A stretch of 39,055 nt of DNA from Saprospiraceae bacterium (GTDB taxonomy: Bacteria; Bacteroidota; Bacteroidia; Chitinophagales; Saprospiraceae), in the NCBI GenBank assembly GCA_020630495.1, contig JAHDBH010000025.1, forward strand, positions 1 to 39,055, in the 5' to 3' direction. Shown one piece after another: positions 7,996-18,500 of the stretch (position 1 is the stretch's first letter; every line of letters begins with the position of its first letter). The position numbers and the translations under genes are program-made. Below the pieces are notes generated by a model. The model ran no database searches. It was not told where the DNA came from and saw only the letters and a list, made by a program, of their open reading frames with translations.

Positions 7996-9755
7996 TATAC
8001 GAGTTGATCGAGCATGGTCACCTGGTGAGGTCCTGCTCTGAGTAGATTCATGCTGTGTTGAAGCATAGGAATCTCTGCCGTGATCATATCCTCTACCTTG
8101 CTACGCACCGTAGGTGATTCTCCCTGTAGACTTTCCATAAGTTCAAGCAGTGGTGCCTGAAATTTTGGATGGACTGACACTTTTGCATCGTCCACCTCTA
8201 GCAGTTCCTTGGCCTTGGCGAAGGCATCATCTATACTACCTATCTGATCTATGAGACCATTGGCAAGGGCCTCATCACCAGTCCATACACGACCCTGCGC
8301 GATCTCCTGCACCTGGTCTACAGTCATACCTCGTCCATCAGCTACTTTTTGCAGGAAGAATCCATAGTACTCATCCGTCATTCGCTGAAAGATTTCCTGC
8401 TCTTCTTTGCTCCAAGATTGCACCAGAGTGAAGCCCGCCGCTAGCGGATCTGTCTTCACTGTATCATAGTGGATGCCGAGCTTTTCTTCGAGCATATTTT
8501 CTATATTGGGAACGATACTGACCACGCCTATACTTCCTGTGATGGTGGACTCTTCGGCAATGATGTGATCAGCATTCATGGAGATGTAGTAGCCACCACT
8601 CGCTGCCAGATCACCCATAGAGACCACGACTTTCTTGCCAGCATCTTTGAAGCGGTTGATAGCAGCGTAGATATTATCACTAGCTATTACACTGCCACCT
8701 CCACTATTCACCCGGAGGATCATGGCATGCACATCATCATCGCGCGTGAGTTTGTCAATTAGCGGCACATAGCGCTCGTCACTGATTACGCCCTTGTCTT
8801 CCGTATCATCGAGTATAGTCCCTTCGGCGATCACCAGGGCAATCTTCTTATCACCGCTGCCTTTATAGACGCTCTTGCCTTTGACCCAGCTCTGTAGATC
8901 TATCAATGGCAGCTTCTCTTTGTCTAGCCTTTCTTTGATATGAGAGAATACTTCGCTCTCATACGCAGAGGCATCTGCTAGTCCCTTGGCTATGGCTTCG
9001 GAGGCCGTGGTCATCATGTAGCCATCCGCAAGCAGATCGATTTGATCCGTACTGAGCTGTCTATTTTCCGCGATCTCTTCTAGGAGATTCTCCTTCATCT
9101 CGTCTAGATATTGGCGCGTCTGCTTTCGATTAGCGTCACTCATCTCATTTTTGAGGTAGCTCTCACCAGCGCTCTTGTAATCTCCTGTATTGTAGATATC
9201 CACATCGATTCCTAGCTTCTCCCGGAAGTCCTTGAAGTAGGGCCTCATGCTCGAGTATCCCTTGAGCTCTATCTTGCCCATAGGATGGAGAAATACGCTG
9301 TCAGCTGCAGAAGCTATGACATAGGCATGCTGGGTGTAGATATCGCTGTAGGCATAGACAAATTTGCCGCTTTCGCGAAATGCCTTCAACTCGTCTGCTA
9401 GATTGTAGATCTGTGTATGTCCTAGACTTACTGTGGTAAGATCGAGGTAGATTCCTTTCACTTTACTACTTGTAGCTGCTCGCTCTATACCTTGAAGCAT
9501 AGCGTGAAATCCTACTACGTCGTCTGTATCAAAGCTCAGCCCGCTGGATTGCACATTGTTAGTCAGTTCTGGTACGATCTGACTCGCTTTTATGTGGAGC
9601 ACCCCGTCATCCTTGATGGAACTGCTCGCACCGCTTTGCTCCACGCTGGAGCCCACGAGAGCCACACCCATGAGGAATAATACAAACATAACGGCAAAAA
9701 ATGCTAGGCCTGCACCGACAAAGGCAGCTACAGTGTATATGATAAATTTCTTCAT
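7992..9755 (-). CDS. sppA: Signal peptide peptidase SppA, 67-kDa type
   Basis: 587 residues, the double-domain length of E. coli SppA. One N-terminal membrane helix (residues about 5-35). The N-terminal domain supplies the general-base lysine in GDYKSAGESY (Lys194); the C-terminal domain supplies the nucleophile in DLAASGGYY (Ser386), preceded by ALVIAEGTI and LRVNSGGGSV and followed by STITGSIGV. The 192-residue spacing between Lys and Ser is close to that of the E. coli enzyme. It would degrade cleaved signal peptides at the periplasmic face of the inner membrane. Ends in a four-base overlap with the convergent glycosyltransferase gene. Confidence 0.95.
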   Translation of the reverse strand: MKKFIIYTVAAFVGAGLAFFAVMFVLFLMGVALVGSSVEQSGASSSIKDDGVLHIKASQIVPELTNNVQSSGLSFDTDDVVGFHAMLQGIERAATSSKVKGIYLDLTTVSLGHTQIYNLADELKAFRESGKFVYAYSDIYTQHAYVIASAADSVFLHPMGKIELKGYSSMRPYFKDFREKLGIDVDIYNTGDYKSAGESYLKNEMSDANRKQTRQYLDEMKENLLEEIAENRQLSTDQIDLLADGYMMTTASEAIAKGLADASAYESEVFSHIKERLDKEKLPLIDLQSWVKGKSVYKGSGDKKIALVIAEGTILDDTEDKGVISDERYVPLIDKLTRDDDVHAMILRVNSGGGSVIASDNIYAAINRFKDAGKKVVVSMGDLAASGGYYISMNADHIIAEESTITGSIGVVSIVPNIENMLEEKLGIHYDTVKTDPLAAGFTLVQSWSKEEQEIFQRMTDEYYGFFLQKVADGRGMTVDQVQEIAQGRVWTGDEALANGLIDQIGSIDDAFAKAKELLEVDDAKVSVHPKFQAPLLELMESLQGESPTVRSKVEDMITAEIPMLQHSMNLLRAGPHQVTMLDQLVY

Positions 9756-9950
9756 AGGATGATAGTCATAGGATATGGTAAGAGGAAATAAGCTGCACGC
9801 TAAGCGCAGTCACGACGAAGTAACATTAAAATTACGTTCCTGCTTATCGCTAGCATCAGCTTTTCGATAAAGAGGTACTCATGGTCGGTAGCAAGGTCTG
9901 ATCTGTCGATAAGAGAAATACAACGCTCGGATGCAAGCTCCAGTGTAGAT

Positions 9951-10610
9951 CTACTCAGACGTGGTGAGCAGGGATATGTAGTGCATCCCAGGCTGATACT
10001 GCCGTCGCATCAGCCGCTGGATCTCTTCATACTGCTTGCGATCATCAAGGAAGTCCACACCATCTAGATTGATGATCAGCACGGGTACATCAGCCAGCGT
10101 CCTGAAGTAATCAAAGTAAGTATCTTGTATTTTCTGTAGGTAGCCCCTCTGGATCTTTTGCTCATAGCTACGTCCACGCTGCTTGATCTGACCGAGAAGC
10201 TCCTCAGGCGATCTGTGTAGATACATGATCAGATCTGGTGACGGTAAAGATTGCTGCAGCGTAGCATACAGTCTGTAAAAGATGGCATAGTCCGCCTCAT
10301 TGAGATTGATACTGGCAAAGAGCAAGGTCTTGATAAACAGGTAGTCACTCAGTACAAAGTCCGAGAATAAATCCTGCGCCTGAAATCGCAATTCTTGCTG
10401 CTTATATCGCTCAGTCATGAAAAACAGCTCCAGTGGAAAGGCGTACTTATCAGGATTCTCGTAGAAGTAGGGGAGAAATGGGTTTTCAGCAAACTCCTCT
10501 AGCATCAGCGTACTATTCGTATCACGCAGCAGAAGCTCACATAGCGAAGTCTTCCCCGTACCGATGTTGCCCTCGATACTGACGTACTTGTAGGGTATGC
10601 TCTCAATCAC
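9951..10610 (-). CDS. Deoxynucleoside kinase (dNK/dGK family)
   Basis: 219 residues, GTG start at 10610. P-loop GNIGTGKTS at residues 14-22, a DRS-like position replaced by LSDYLF (near 86-91), the substrate-binding stretch YRLYATL, and the lid-region arginines RSPEELLGQIKQRGRSYEQ near 140-158. It would phosphorylate deoxynucleosides for the salvage pathway; the exact base preference (dA, dG or dC) cannot be judged. The YVSIEGNIG start is typical. Monocistronic. The 172-base upstream gap has none of the 21-bp repeats seen before thyA. Confidence 0.88.
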   Translation of the reverse strand: MIESIPYKYVSIEGNIGTGKTSLCELLLRDTNSTLMLEEFAENPFLPYFYENPDKYAFPLELFFMTERYKQQELRFQAQDLFSDFVLSDYLFIKTLLFASINLNEADYAIFYRLYATLQQSLPSPDLIMYLHRSPEELLGQIKQRGRSYEQKIQRGYLQKIQDTYFDYFRTLADVPVLIINLDGVDFLDDRKQYEEIQRLMRRQYQPGMHYISLLTTSE

Positions 10611-10782
10611 ACAGCATACATATGCAAATTATTTGAATCTATCACCCAATCACGGCAGTTTTCGATGATCTAGATCCATCTCACCGTATCCACCGCGAGG
10701 CAGATCGCCAGCAGCTTGCTATTATTACCTAGCACGCAGCCTTCCGAGTCTCTGACAGAGCTAGGAGACGCGCGAGTAGTTC

Positions 10783-12624
10783 TTAACTCGCCTTGTCCGC
10801 CTTGATAGCCGCCAAGAATTTCCTGAGTTCTTTTCTCACCACAGGGAAGAGAAACAGGAGTCCAATCATATTAGGGAATACCAGCGCCAGAATCATGGCA
10901 TCACTGAAATTAAATACAGCCTGCATGCTCGATGCCGCACCGACTACAATAAATACGAGAAAGAGCACCTTGTACACAAGATCGGATATCTTGCCTTTTC
11001 CAAAAAGAAACTTCCAACTCTGTAGCCCATAGTAGGACCAACTGATCATAGTACTGAATGCAAACAGCGCGATAGCAATCGTCAGCACATACGGGAACCA
11101 CGGTATCACACTCGCAAATGCTCTGCTCGTCAGCTCCACTCCTCCGACACTGGCGGTCTCTCCAGCTAGAAATATGCTTCCCTGGCCATCACCTCCATAC
11201 TCAAAGAGTCCACCACTATTGTAAAAAATGATGACCAGTGCCGTCATCGTACAGATCACCACCGTGTCTATAAATGGCTCGAGCAGTGCCACAAGACCTT
11301 CGCTTGCAGGAAACTTAGTCTTGACCGCCGAGTGGGCGATAGCCGCAGATCCTGCTCCCGCTTCATTAGAAAACACCGCTCGTCGAAATCCAAGTATCAA
11401 TACGCCAAACAGACCACCAAGTCCCGCCTCAGGTGTAAAAGCCTGGGTGAAAATCATTTTGAAAGCATCATCTACATAGGAGATATTGGCAAATATGACG
11501 ACCAGACAAGCAATCACGTAGATTGCCGCCATCAGTGGTACTACGAGCTCCGTCACACTAGCGATACGCTTGATACCACCTATAATGACTACACCTACCA
11601 GTACCGCCAATATCAGTCCAGCAACTACACCTATGCTACCGCCTTGAAGGTCAAATGTATTGGCGATTTGCTCCACAGCCTGATTACTCTGCACCATATT
11701 TCCTCCGCCGAATGAGGCACCCACGCAGAGGATCGCAAAGATGACTGCCAGCGCCTTACCCAATCCACCAAATCCGCGCTCAGCAAGACCCTTTTTCAAA
11801 TAGTACATGGGTCCGCCGTATACCGTGCCATCTTCTCCTATATCGCGATACTTTACACCGAGCGTGCACTCTACAAATTTGGTAGACATACCTAGCAGTC
11901 CACAGATGATCATCCAGAAAGTTGCTCCCGGTCCTCCGATCGCAATCGCAATCGCTACACCGGCAATATTTCCTAGACCTACCGTTCCAGATACTGCAGT
12001 GGCTAGGGCCTGAAAATGACTCACTTCACCGTCTTGACTTTCATCTCGGATCGTGTCAGGATTGTCTCCAGAAGCCTTCATGTGTACCGCCGCTTGACGA
12101 TCCGTTTCATGCTTTTCTATCTCGTCGTATTTGCCGCGCACCACATTGATAGACATGGGAAATTTGACGATATTCACAAAGCCAAAATAGAGCGTGAAGA
12201 ACACTGCACCGAGGATCAACAAGATCACCACCAAGGGCAAAGTCGCCTTCTGCTCTTCAAAACTTTGCACGCCCGATATGCCCTCAAGGCGCTCGGCGAT
12301 CTCCGCAAATTGAGCACGGTCTCTGATGAGTAGACTCACTTCATCACTTCCAGGAGCACGTCCTAGATATCTCGCACCACTATTGACCACATAGCTCTCG
12401 AGCGCTGCTGCACTCTTGGTCGTATCCACAGTGACGACTACATCGATATTCTCTTTTTCGGGATACTTCGGACCCCAAAATACTATGCTCTCCCATACTG
12501 CCGTGATCGGCTCAAAGAATGAGTTAATTGCCGCATCCAGACCACCATTTTCTTCGTCCTGCGCACAGAGGCTAGCTGGTAAGACAAGGAGTGCAAGGCA
12601 AAGAGGTAATATCCATTTCTTCAT
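10783..12624 (-). CDS. Sodium:alanine/glycine symporter (AGCS family) with an extra N-terminal domain
   Basis: 613 residues, against roughly 450-500 for usual AGCS carriers. The carrier core is clear: [21 protein letters not shown] near residue 205-225, [40 protein letters not shown], and about ten membrane helices. The extra length is a cleavable-looking signal peptide (1-21, ending SLCAQ) and a soluble segment at about 58-126 with alternating strands and helices, inserted between a WGPKYP motif and the first core helix (129-152). The insert resembles a small ferredoxin-like fold by pattern only. It would import alanine or glycine with Na+ or H+. Monocistronic. Confidence 0.9.
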   Translation of the reverse strand: MKKWILPLCLALLVLPASLCAQDEENGGLDAAINSFFEPITAVWESIVFWGPKYPEKENIDVVVTVDTTKSAAALESYVVNSGARYLGRAPGSDEVSLLIRDRAQFAEIAERLEGISGVQSFEEQKATLPLVVILLILGAVFFTLYFGFVNIVKFPMSINVVRGKYDEIEKHETDRQAAVHMKASGDNPDTIRDESQDGEVSHFQALATAVSGTVGLGNIAGVAIAIAIGGPGATFWMIICGLLGMSTKFVECTLGVKYRDIGEDGTVYGGPMYYLKKGLAERGFGGLGKALAVIFAILCVGASFGGGNMVQSNQAVEQIANTFDLQGGSIGVVAGLILAVLVGVVIIGGIKRIASVTELVVPLMAAIYVIACLVVIFANISYVDDAFKMIFTQAFTPEAGLGGLFGVLILGFRRAVFSNEAGAGSAAIAHSAVKTKFPASEGLVALLEPFIDTVVICTMTALVIIFYNSGGLFEYGGDGQGSIFLAGETASVGGVELTSRAFASVIPWFPYVLTIAIALFAFSTMISWSYYGLQSWKFLFGKGKISDLVYKVLFLVFIVVGAASSMQAVFNFSDAMILALVFPNMIGLLFLFPVVRKELRKFLAAIKADKAS

Positions 12625-12669
12625 ACGAGAGGTAGTTTCAGCTGCGATAGTTTGCGGTTATTTATAAGC

Positions 12670-12790
12670 GGGCTTTCGCCCAAATGCGACTGTAGACATC
12701 ACCCTAAGTTGTCGAGTGAAACCTACAGATCCAAGGACGAATCTAGGGTTAATTTTTGATACGCCTTGGGAACATTTGGCCGAAAGGCCC
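12670..12790. repeat. Inverted pair of near-identical GAAA-loop hairpins (REP/BIME-like)
   Basis: On the minus strand 12686-12670 reads CATTTGGGCGAAAGCCC; on the plus strand 12773-12789 reads CATTTGGCCGAAAGGCC. Each forms a four-base stem closing a GAAA tetraloop, and the two face each other about 90 bases apart. The arrangement resembles paired REP sequences, but only one pair is visible in the window. Confidence 0.45.
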
Positions 12791-12947
12791 CCCATGACAG
12801 CACCCAGATGCCTGAAAGTGAATGACATATGTGTAATCCATAAGATGACCTGGCCGCTATCTTATAATCGAGGAGCATGAAAAGATTATCGTGGTAGAGC
12901 TTGAGAAGGAGCGAGATGGACTCTAGCATAATGCATAATGACTAGGG

Positions 12948-12968
12948 ACTTTAGTATAAAGTGTAAAG
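12948..12968 (+). repeat. 21-bp repeat, copy 2
   Basis: ACTTTAGTATAAAGT followed by GTAAAG, identical to the copy at 13117 and one base different from the copy in the HTH-PRTase promoter. Confidence 0.8.
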
Positions 12969-13023
12969 TCAAATGACTACCAACGTAGTACGCCATCTGC
13001 AGGACTGTGTAAAGCTTATAGAG

Positions 13024-13044
13024 ACTTTAGTATAAAGTGTAAAA
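13024..13044 (+). repeat. 21-bp repeat, copy 3
   Basis: ACTTTAGTATAAAGT followed by GTAAAA; the final base differs from the consensus. It starts 76 bases after copy 2. Confidence 0.8.
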
Positions 13045-13096
13045 TATAGCTGGCTGTCGAGCTAGGAGCGCGATACTATGGAGAGACACTATATAG

Positions 13097-13115
13097 CTTA
13101 GTATAAAGTGTAAAG
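13097..13115 (+). repeat. 21-bp repeat, copy 4 (shortened by two bases at its 5' end)
   Basis: CTTAGTATAAAGT followed by GTAAAG; it lacks the leading A and one T. It lies directly before copy 5, separated by a single base, so the two start about 20 bases apart (roughly two helical turns). Confidence 0.75.
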
Positions 13116-13116
13116 T

Positions 13117-13137
13117 ACTTTAGTATAAAGTGTAAAG
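13117..13137 (+). repeat. 21-bp repeat, copy 5, nearest to thyA
   Basis: ACTTTAGTATAAAGT followed by GTAAAG, 79 bases before the thyA ATG at 13216 and about 64 bases before its candidate -7 element. Confidence 0.8.
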
Positions 13138-13200
13138 GCTTCCTTGCTGCTCCACCTTGTGTCAAAAATTGACCAACCCGTATCATATAGACAAAAACCT

Positions 13201-13208
13201 CATATTTG
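13201..13208 (+). promoter_or_regulatory. -7-like element (CATATTTG) before thyA
   Basis: Seven of eight matches to TANNTTTG, ending seven bases before the ATG at 13216, so a very short leader (about four bases) is predicted. A TTG at 13169-13171 is too far upstream for a standard -33. Confidence 0.4.
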
Positions 13209-13215
13209 CAACCTG

Positions 13216-14010
13216 ATGAGGCAGTACCACGATCTACTACAGCACATTCTAGACCACGGAGATCAAAAATCTGACCGCACAGGTACAGGTACACTCAGCG
13301 TATTTGGGTATCAGAACCGATATGACCTCACCGAGGGATTCCCTATGGTGACCACTAAAAAGCTACATCTCAAATCCATCATCTACGAACTCCTGTGGTT
13401 TATCCAAGGTGATACTAATGTGAAGTATCTCCAAGAGCACGGCGTGCGCATATGGAACGAGTGGGCGAGAGAAGACGGTGATCTGGGACCTGTATATGGC
13501 AAGCAGTGGCGATCCTGGACAGGTGCAGATGGCAAAACGTATGATCAGCTGCTAGACGCCATACGCCTCATCAAGGAGCAGCCAGATTCCCGCCGTATCA
13601 TCATCAATGCATGGAACGTGGCGGACTTGCCAGACATGGCTCTCAGTCCTTGCCACTGCTTATTCCAGTTCTATGTGGCTGACGGCAAACTCTCATGTCA
13701 ACTGTATCAGCGCTCCGCTGATGCATTTTTGGGAGTGCCCTTTAATATCGCCTCCTATGCCTTACTGACGATGATGATGGCGCAGGTGACTGGGCTTGAG
13801 CCAGGATCGTTTGTCCATAGCTTTGGAGATCTGCATCTGTATAGCAATCATCTGGAGCAAGCGCGCCTCCAACTATCAAGAGATCCGAGACCGCTTCCTA
13901 CCATGGAGATCAATCCAGACATCAACCGTATCACCGATTTTAAATACGAGGATTTTACCCTGCGAGATTACAATCCACATCCTCACATAAAAGCCGCCGT
14001 AGCGGTCTGA
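13216..14010 (+). CDS. thyA: Thymidylate synthase
   Basis: 264 residues from the ATG at 13216, exactly the E. coli ThyA length; the frame is open for 24 more codons upstream, but they have no family match and contain the promoter. Catalytic Cys146 in [12 protein letters not shown]; phosphate-binding arginines in SDRTGTGT and [12 protein letters not shown]; folate/dUMP region [32 protein letters not shown]-terminal IKAAVAV. It converts dUMP to dTMP using methylenetetrahydrofolate. No folA follows. The unusual part is the upstream array of four 21-bp repeats, shared with the HTH-PRTase gene. Confidence 0.97.
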   Translation: MRQYHDLLQHILDHGDQKSDRTGTGTLSVFGYQNRYDLTEGFPMVTTKKLHLKSIIYELLWFIQGDTNVKYLQEHGVRIWNEWAREDGDLGPVYGKQWRSWTGADGKTYDQLLDAIRLIKEQPDSRRIIINAWNVADLPDMALSPCHCLFQFYVADGKLSCQLYQRSADAFLGVPFNIASYALLTMMMAQVTGLEPGSFVHSFGDLHLYSNHLEQARLQLSRDPRPLPTMEINPDINRITDFKYEDFTLRDYNPHPHIKAAVAV

Positions 14011-14097
14011 TAATCAATTGGTTATCAATTTCTTTAGATTGGGTCTAAATAGATATCAATCGCGTGAAGAAACTGTTAATACAATATGCTTAAGAGC

Positions 14098-14105
14098 TAT
14101 TTTTG
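14098..14105 (+). promoter_or_regulatory. -7 promoter element (TATTTTTG) of the act-cox operon
   Basis: Perfect TANNTTTG. It lies inside the longest possible actA frame (ATG 14086) and so argues that translation begins further down, at 14122 or 14152. The predicted transcript start is about 14109. A near-perfect palindrome (GATAATCAATTGGTTATC, 14009-14026) overlaps the thyA stop and could be an operator or a weak terminator. Confidence 0.5.
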
Positions 14106-14121
14106 CGCTGTTAGGCTACAG

Positions 14122-15555
14122 ATGTACAGAAAGCCTTTAAAAAAGCTCATTATGCTTCGACCGCAAAGACTGATTCCGCATATCGTATTCTCCCTCTTCT
14201 TACTCCTCGGCACTGGTCTCAGTGCGCAGAATACTGACGAGGGTAAGGCGCTCTTCAGAGCCAACTGTGGATCCTGTCACAATAGCAACATGAAGTCCAA
14301 GATGACTGGACCTGCCCTCGGGGGTGTGGAAGAGCGCTGGGCTGACTATCCGCAGGAGGATCTCTACGGCTGGATCAGGAACAGCGCCGCAATGGTGGCT
14401 AACGATCATCCGCGTGCCGTAGAAGTCTACAACGAGTGGAATGGTGCACAGATGAGTCCCTTTCCAGACCTATCAGACGACGACATCACCAATATCCTCG
14501 CCTATATTGACGGAGTATACACAGGTGCGATAGGTGGCCCTACGCCAAATGCACCTGGCGGAGAAGTGGTCGAGGAGGAAGCCAGCAATATGCTCTACTA
14601 CGGGCTCTTCGCGATTCTCGGAATACTTGCACTTGTCCTAGCCCGAGTCATTTCCAATCTCAACTACATGGCTCAGCTCAAGGACGGCACCGCGCCGGCT
14701 CAGCGCAAGAGCCTCCTTGAGACACTCACCAGCAAAAAGCTAATAGGACTAGTGCTCTTTGCACTCATCATCATTGCAGGATACTTCACTGTGAACAATG
14801 CAATCGCTCTAGGTCGCCAGCAAGGCTACGCGCCAGAGCAGCCCATTGCATTCTCACACGAGACACACGCAGGAGTCAACAAGATCGAATGCCAATACTG
14901 CCACGACGGCGCGCGCAGATCTAAGCACTCCGTCATCCCTGCAGCCAACACCTGTATCAATTGCCACAAGGCCATCAAGGTCGGCGCTAAGCACGGTACT
15001 GCGGAGCTCACCAAGATCTACGCATCCATGGGCTTCAATCCCAATGATGATACCTACATCGAGAACTACATGGATCTGAGCAATGATGAGCTCGGAGTGA
15101 TCTACAAAGAGTGGATCTCTGACAACTACCTCGTAGGTGAAGGCATGGAGAAGCTAGACAAGCTCGGTGAGCAATTTGTAGATGATCAGTGGAATGACAT
15201 CGTAGCTTCCTTGACGAATGAGACTAAGCCCAAAGTACAAGGGCCGATAGAGTGGGTGCGCATCCACCATCTACCCGATCATGTCTACTTCAATCATGCG
15301 CAGCATGTCACTGTAGGAGAGATCGAGTGCCAGACTTGTCATGGTCCTGTAGAAGAGATGGAAGTCCTTGCGCAGCACAGCCCGCTCAGTATGGGATGGT
15401 GCATCAACTGCCACCGCCAGAGCGAAGTGCAGTTTACAGAAAATGATTATTACGCGAGCTATACTCGCTATCACGACGAAATCGCAGCCGGCACACGCCG
15501 ATCTGTCACAGTAGAAGATATAGGTGGACTAGAATGTCAAAAATGCCACTACTAG
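14122..15555 (+). CDS. actA: Alternative complex III subunit ActA, six-heme cytochrome c
   Basis: 477 residues from ATG 14122 (14152 also possible; the longer frame from 14086 contains the likely promoter). Signal-like hydrophobic stretch ending GTGLSAQ. An N-terminal monoheme cytochrome c domain (CGSCH) is followed by two membrane helices (about 156-176 and 206-226) and a C-terminal multiheme domain with CQYCH, CINCH, CQTCH, CINCH and CQKCH, giving six CXXCH sites. It passes electrons from ActB toward ActE or the oxidase on the periplasmic side. The core ActA of characterised complexes is pentaheme; the extra monoheme module at the front accounts for the sixth. First gene of the operon, 25 bases before actB. 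Confidence 0.93.
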   Translation: MYRKPLKKLIMLRPQRLIPHIVFSLFLLLGTGLSAQNTDEGKALFRANCGSCHNSNMKSKMTGPALGGVEERWADYPQEDLYGWIRNSAAMVANDHPRAVEVYNEWNGAQMSPFPDLSDDDITNILAYIDGVYTGAIGGPTPNAPGGEVVEEEASNMLYYGLFAILGILALVLARVISNLNYMAQLKDGTAPAQRKSLLETLTSKKLIGLVLFALIIIAGYFTVNNAIALGRQQGYAPEQPIAFSHETHAGVNKIECQYCHDGARRSKHSVIPAANTCINCHKAIKVGAKHGTAELTKIYASMGFNPNDDTYIENYMDLSNDELGVIYKEWISDNYLVGEGMEKLDKLGEQFVDDQWNDIVASLTNETKPKVQGPIEWVRIHHLPDHVYFNHAQHVTVGEIECQTCHGPVEEMEVLAQHSPLSMGWCINCHRQSEVQFTENDYYASYTRYHDEIAAGTRRSVTVEDIGGLECQKCHY

Positions 15556-15580
15556 AATCACCAGCAGAACTACGCACACT

Positions 15581-18500
15581 ATGAAAATTGATAAGGACAC
15601 AATCTGGATTGGAGGCAAGGACCTCGAGGGAGATAAGGAGCTCATAGAGCAAGCTGCCCTAGAGACCTCTCTGCCCGCTGCGGATAGCCCACTACCCATG
15701 GATATCGATGAGAGCACTAGCGGCAATCGTCGTGACTTTCTCAAGATCCTTGGATTCAGTGTAGGTGCTGCAGCCGTCGCTGGATGCGAGATACCTGTGA
15801 AGCGAGCCATCCCCTACGTAGTGAAGCCTGATGCCATAGTGCCAGGTGTGGCTACCTACTACGCAAGCACATTCGTCCATGACGGAGACGTACTACCGAT
15901 TATCGTCAAGACTCGTGAGGGCAGACCTATCAAGATCGAGGGAAATAGCATGAGCTCTATGAGCCGTGGCGGTACCAGTGCTCGAGCGCAGGCGTCTGTA
16001 CTTGACCTCTATGATATAGATCGCATCCGTGAGCCCTACATGCGCAATGATGAAGAAGGCGCAGAGTGGAAAGCCACCGACTGGGCATCCCTAGATCGCG
16101 CTATCCAGAAAGCTCTCAGTAGCTCTTCTAGACCAGTATTACTCACACATACTATCGTGAGCCCATCGTCGCTAGCTCTTATAGACAAGATGATTGCCAA
16201 GTATCCTGGCATGCGCCACGTACAGTATGATGCGATAAGCAGTTCAGCACTTCTACAGGCAAATAAAGAAGATTTTGGTGAAGCGTTGATACCTGATTAC
16301 CACTTTGACAAAGCTGATGTCATTGCCAGCTTTGGCGCAGACTTCCTAGGTACTTGGATCAGCCCCGTAGAATATGCCGCGGACTATGCCGAGCGCAGAA
16401 AAGTGCGCAGCTTAGACGACCACAGAATGAGCAGACACTTCCAGATCGAGGCAGGTATGTCCATGACTGGATCCAATGCTGACAACCGCATTCCCGTGCG
16501 CCCATCACATATGGGTAGCGCGATCGCTTACCTCCATGGCAAGATTGCTGGTGGCGGTGGTGGATCAGCTCTCCCTGCAGACGCTAAGAAAGGACTGGAT
16601 GTCCTGGCAGATAATCTCAAAGCAGCTAGAGGCAAGTCCATCGTCATATCTAATAGTAATAACAAGGCCGAGCAAAAACTCGTCAATGCCATCAATGCAC
16701 GCCTGGGCAACTACGGCTCTACGATGACATTTGCACACGCCAGTCTACAGAGAAAAGGTAATGACAAGGATCTGCGTACACTCATGGCTGATATCAGCGC
16801 GGGTAGAGTGGACGCTCTCATCACATGGGGAGCTAATCCTGCTTACGACACACCAGAGGCAGCACAGTTTGTAGAGAAAGCAGCTGGTATCAAGACCAAG
16901 ATAGCGCTTGCTTACAAGAAAGATGAGACGACATTGCTCGCTGACTATGTAGCGCCGATACACCACACACTGGAGTCATGGGGAGACGCCGAGCCCAAGC
17001 GCGGCCTACTCTCTACCATCCAGCCTACGATCAGCCCACTCTTCACCACGCGTCAGGCGGAGGAGAGCTTGATGATATGGTCCGAGGGAGTGACTGACGA
17101 GGTGCCTGACTATAGGACTTTCGTCCAAATGAACTGGAAAAACACAGCTTTCGGTGCTCAGACAAGTTTCGGTAGCTTCGATACTTTCTGGGAGAATGCA
17201 CTGCAAGACGGAGTGGTAGAGCTAAGCGGTGGAACCGAGCTGAACTATGGTGGATCCGCCAGCGCATCAGGAATCACAAGACCATCTAGCGATGGACTAG
17301 AGATAAGCTTCACAGAGAAGGTAGGTCTGGGAGATGGATCCTATGCCAATAATCCTTGGCTACAAGAAATGCCAGATCCAGTCACTCGCTGCAGCTGGGG
17401 AAATTACCTAGCCGTGCCAGTGACATTTGACGGAGATAGAAAATTTGTAGGATATGGAGGCGTAGAGGATGATAGCGAAGTGGTGGAACTAGCCGTAGGT
17501 GACTATAGCATCAGTCCATCCGCCATCAAGCAATTTGGCCAAAAGGCCGATACAGTATCTATCGCTCTAGGCTACGGTCGCTCAGCTGGTGGTACATGTG
17601 CTAAAGGTATAGGGGTCAATCTCTATCCAGCACTCACAGTAGACAGCGACGGAAACACACAGTACTACGCTACGGATGTAGACTGGAAGGGTAGCACTGG
17701 CCGAAAAGAAAAATACTACAGCAGCGTACAGTACCATCATACTATGGGTGTGACGGGAATAGACTCGGAGTCTGGTGAGAAGATCAATGCAGATGAGCAA
17801 GCACTTGCTGATCTACCTGTGAAGGGATTCCAGGGATCACTGGTCAATAGATCAATCATCCGTAGAGCTCACGCTGACGAGCTAGGAGAATTTATCCATG
17901 ATCTACAGCATGAGCGCGAGCACCATCAGCATCTTAATGATGCATCGCTCTACCCAGGTCATGATGAGCTGTACAATCAAGGTCATCACTGGGGCATGCA
18001 CATAGATCTCAATGCCTGCATAGGCTGTAGCGCCTGCTCAGTAGCATGTATGGCCGAGAATAATGTACCAGTAGTGGGTAAGAGAGAAGTCAGCCGCCAT
18101 CACGAGATGACTTGGCTGCGTATCGATCGCTACTACTACGGCGATGTAGAAAATCCTAAGACGGTCTATCAGCCCATGATGTGCCAGCACTGTGATAATG
18201 CACCGTGCGAAAACGTATGTCCCGTCAATGCGACCAATCACAGCTCAGAAGGTCTCAATCAGATGGCCTACAACAGGTGTGTAGGTACGCGCTATTGCGC
18301 AAATAACTGTCCGTACAAAGTGCGACGATTTAATTGGCTCGACTACACTACAGCAGATACATGGCCTGATAATGAGCCAGTACTAGTAGAAGGGACAACG
18401 CTAGAATATGGTGCAGACGATCTCACACGGATGGTGCTCAATCCTGATGTGACCGTGCGATCGAGAGGAGTGATAGAGAAGTGTAGCTTCTGCGCACAGC

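Larger units (their letters stand above)
12625..13215. other. Gene-free region upstream of thyA with four 21-bp repeats and an inverted hairpin pair
   Basis: 591 bases without a credible gene; the short open frames here lack family features. It contains an inverted pair of GAAA-loop hairpins (12670-12686 and 12773-12790) and the repeats at 12948, 13024, 13097 and 13117. It holds the promoters of the symporter (minus strand) and thyA. Confidence 0.7.

Noticed and set aside
12723-12929. Minus-strand 68-codon open frame upstream of thyA
   Set aside because: No family match, no start context, and it crosses one of the hairpins; treated as chance.
12948-13137. CRISPR-like look of the repeats before thyA
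   Set aside because: Only four copies, irregular spacing (76, about 73 and about 20 bases), no cas genes, and a fifth copy sits in another promoter. They fit operators better.
13144-13215. Longer thyA start at 13144
   Set aside because: The added 24 residues match nothing in thymidylate synthase and contain the -7-like element; the ATG at 13216 gives the family length of 264.
14086-14121. Longer actA start at 14086
   Set aside because: A perfect -7 element at 14098-14105 lies inside this stretch, so it is probably upstream of the transcript start.
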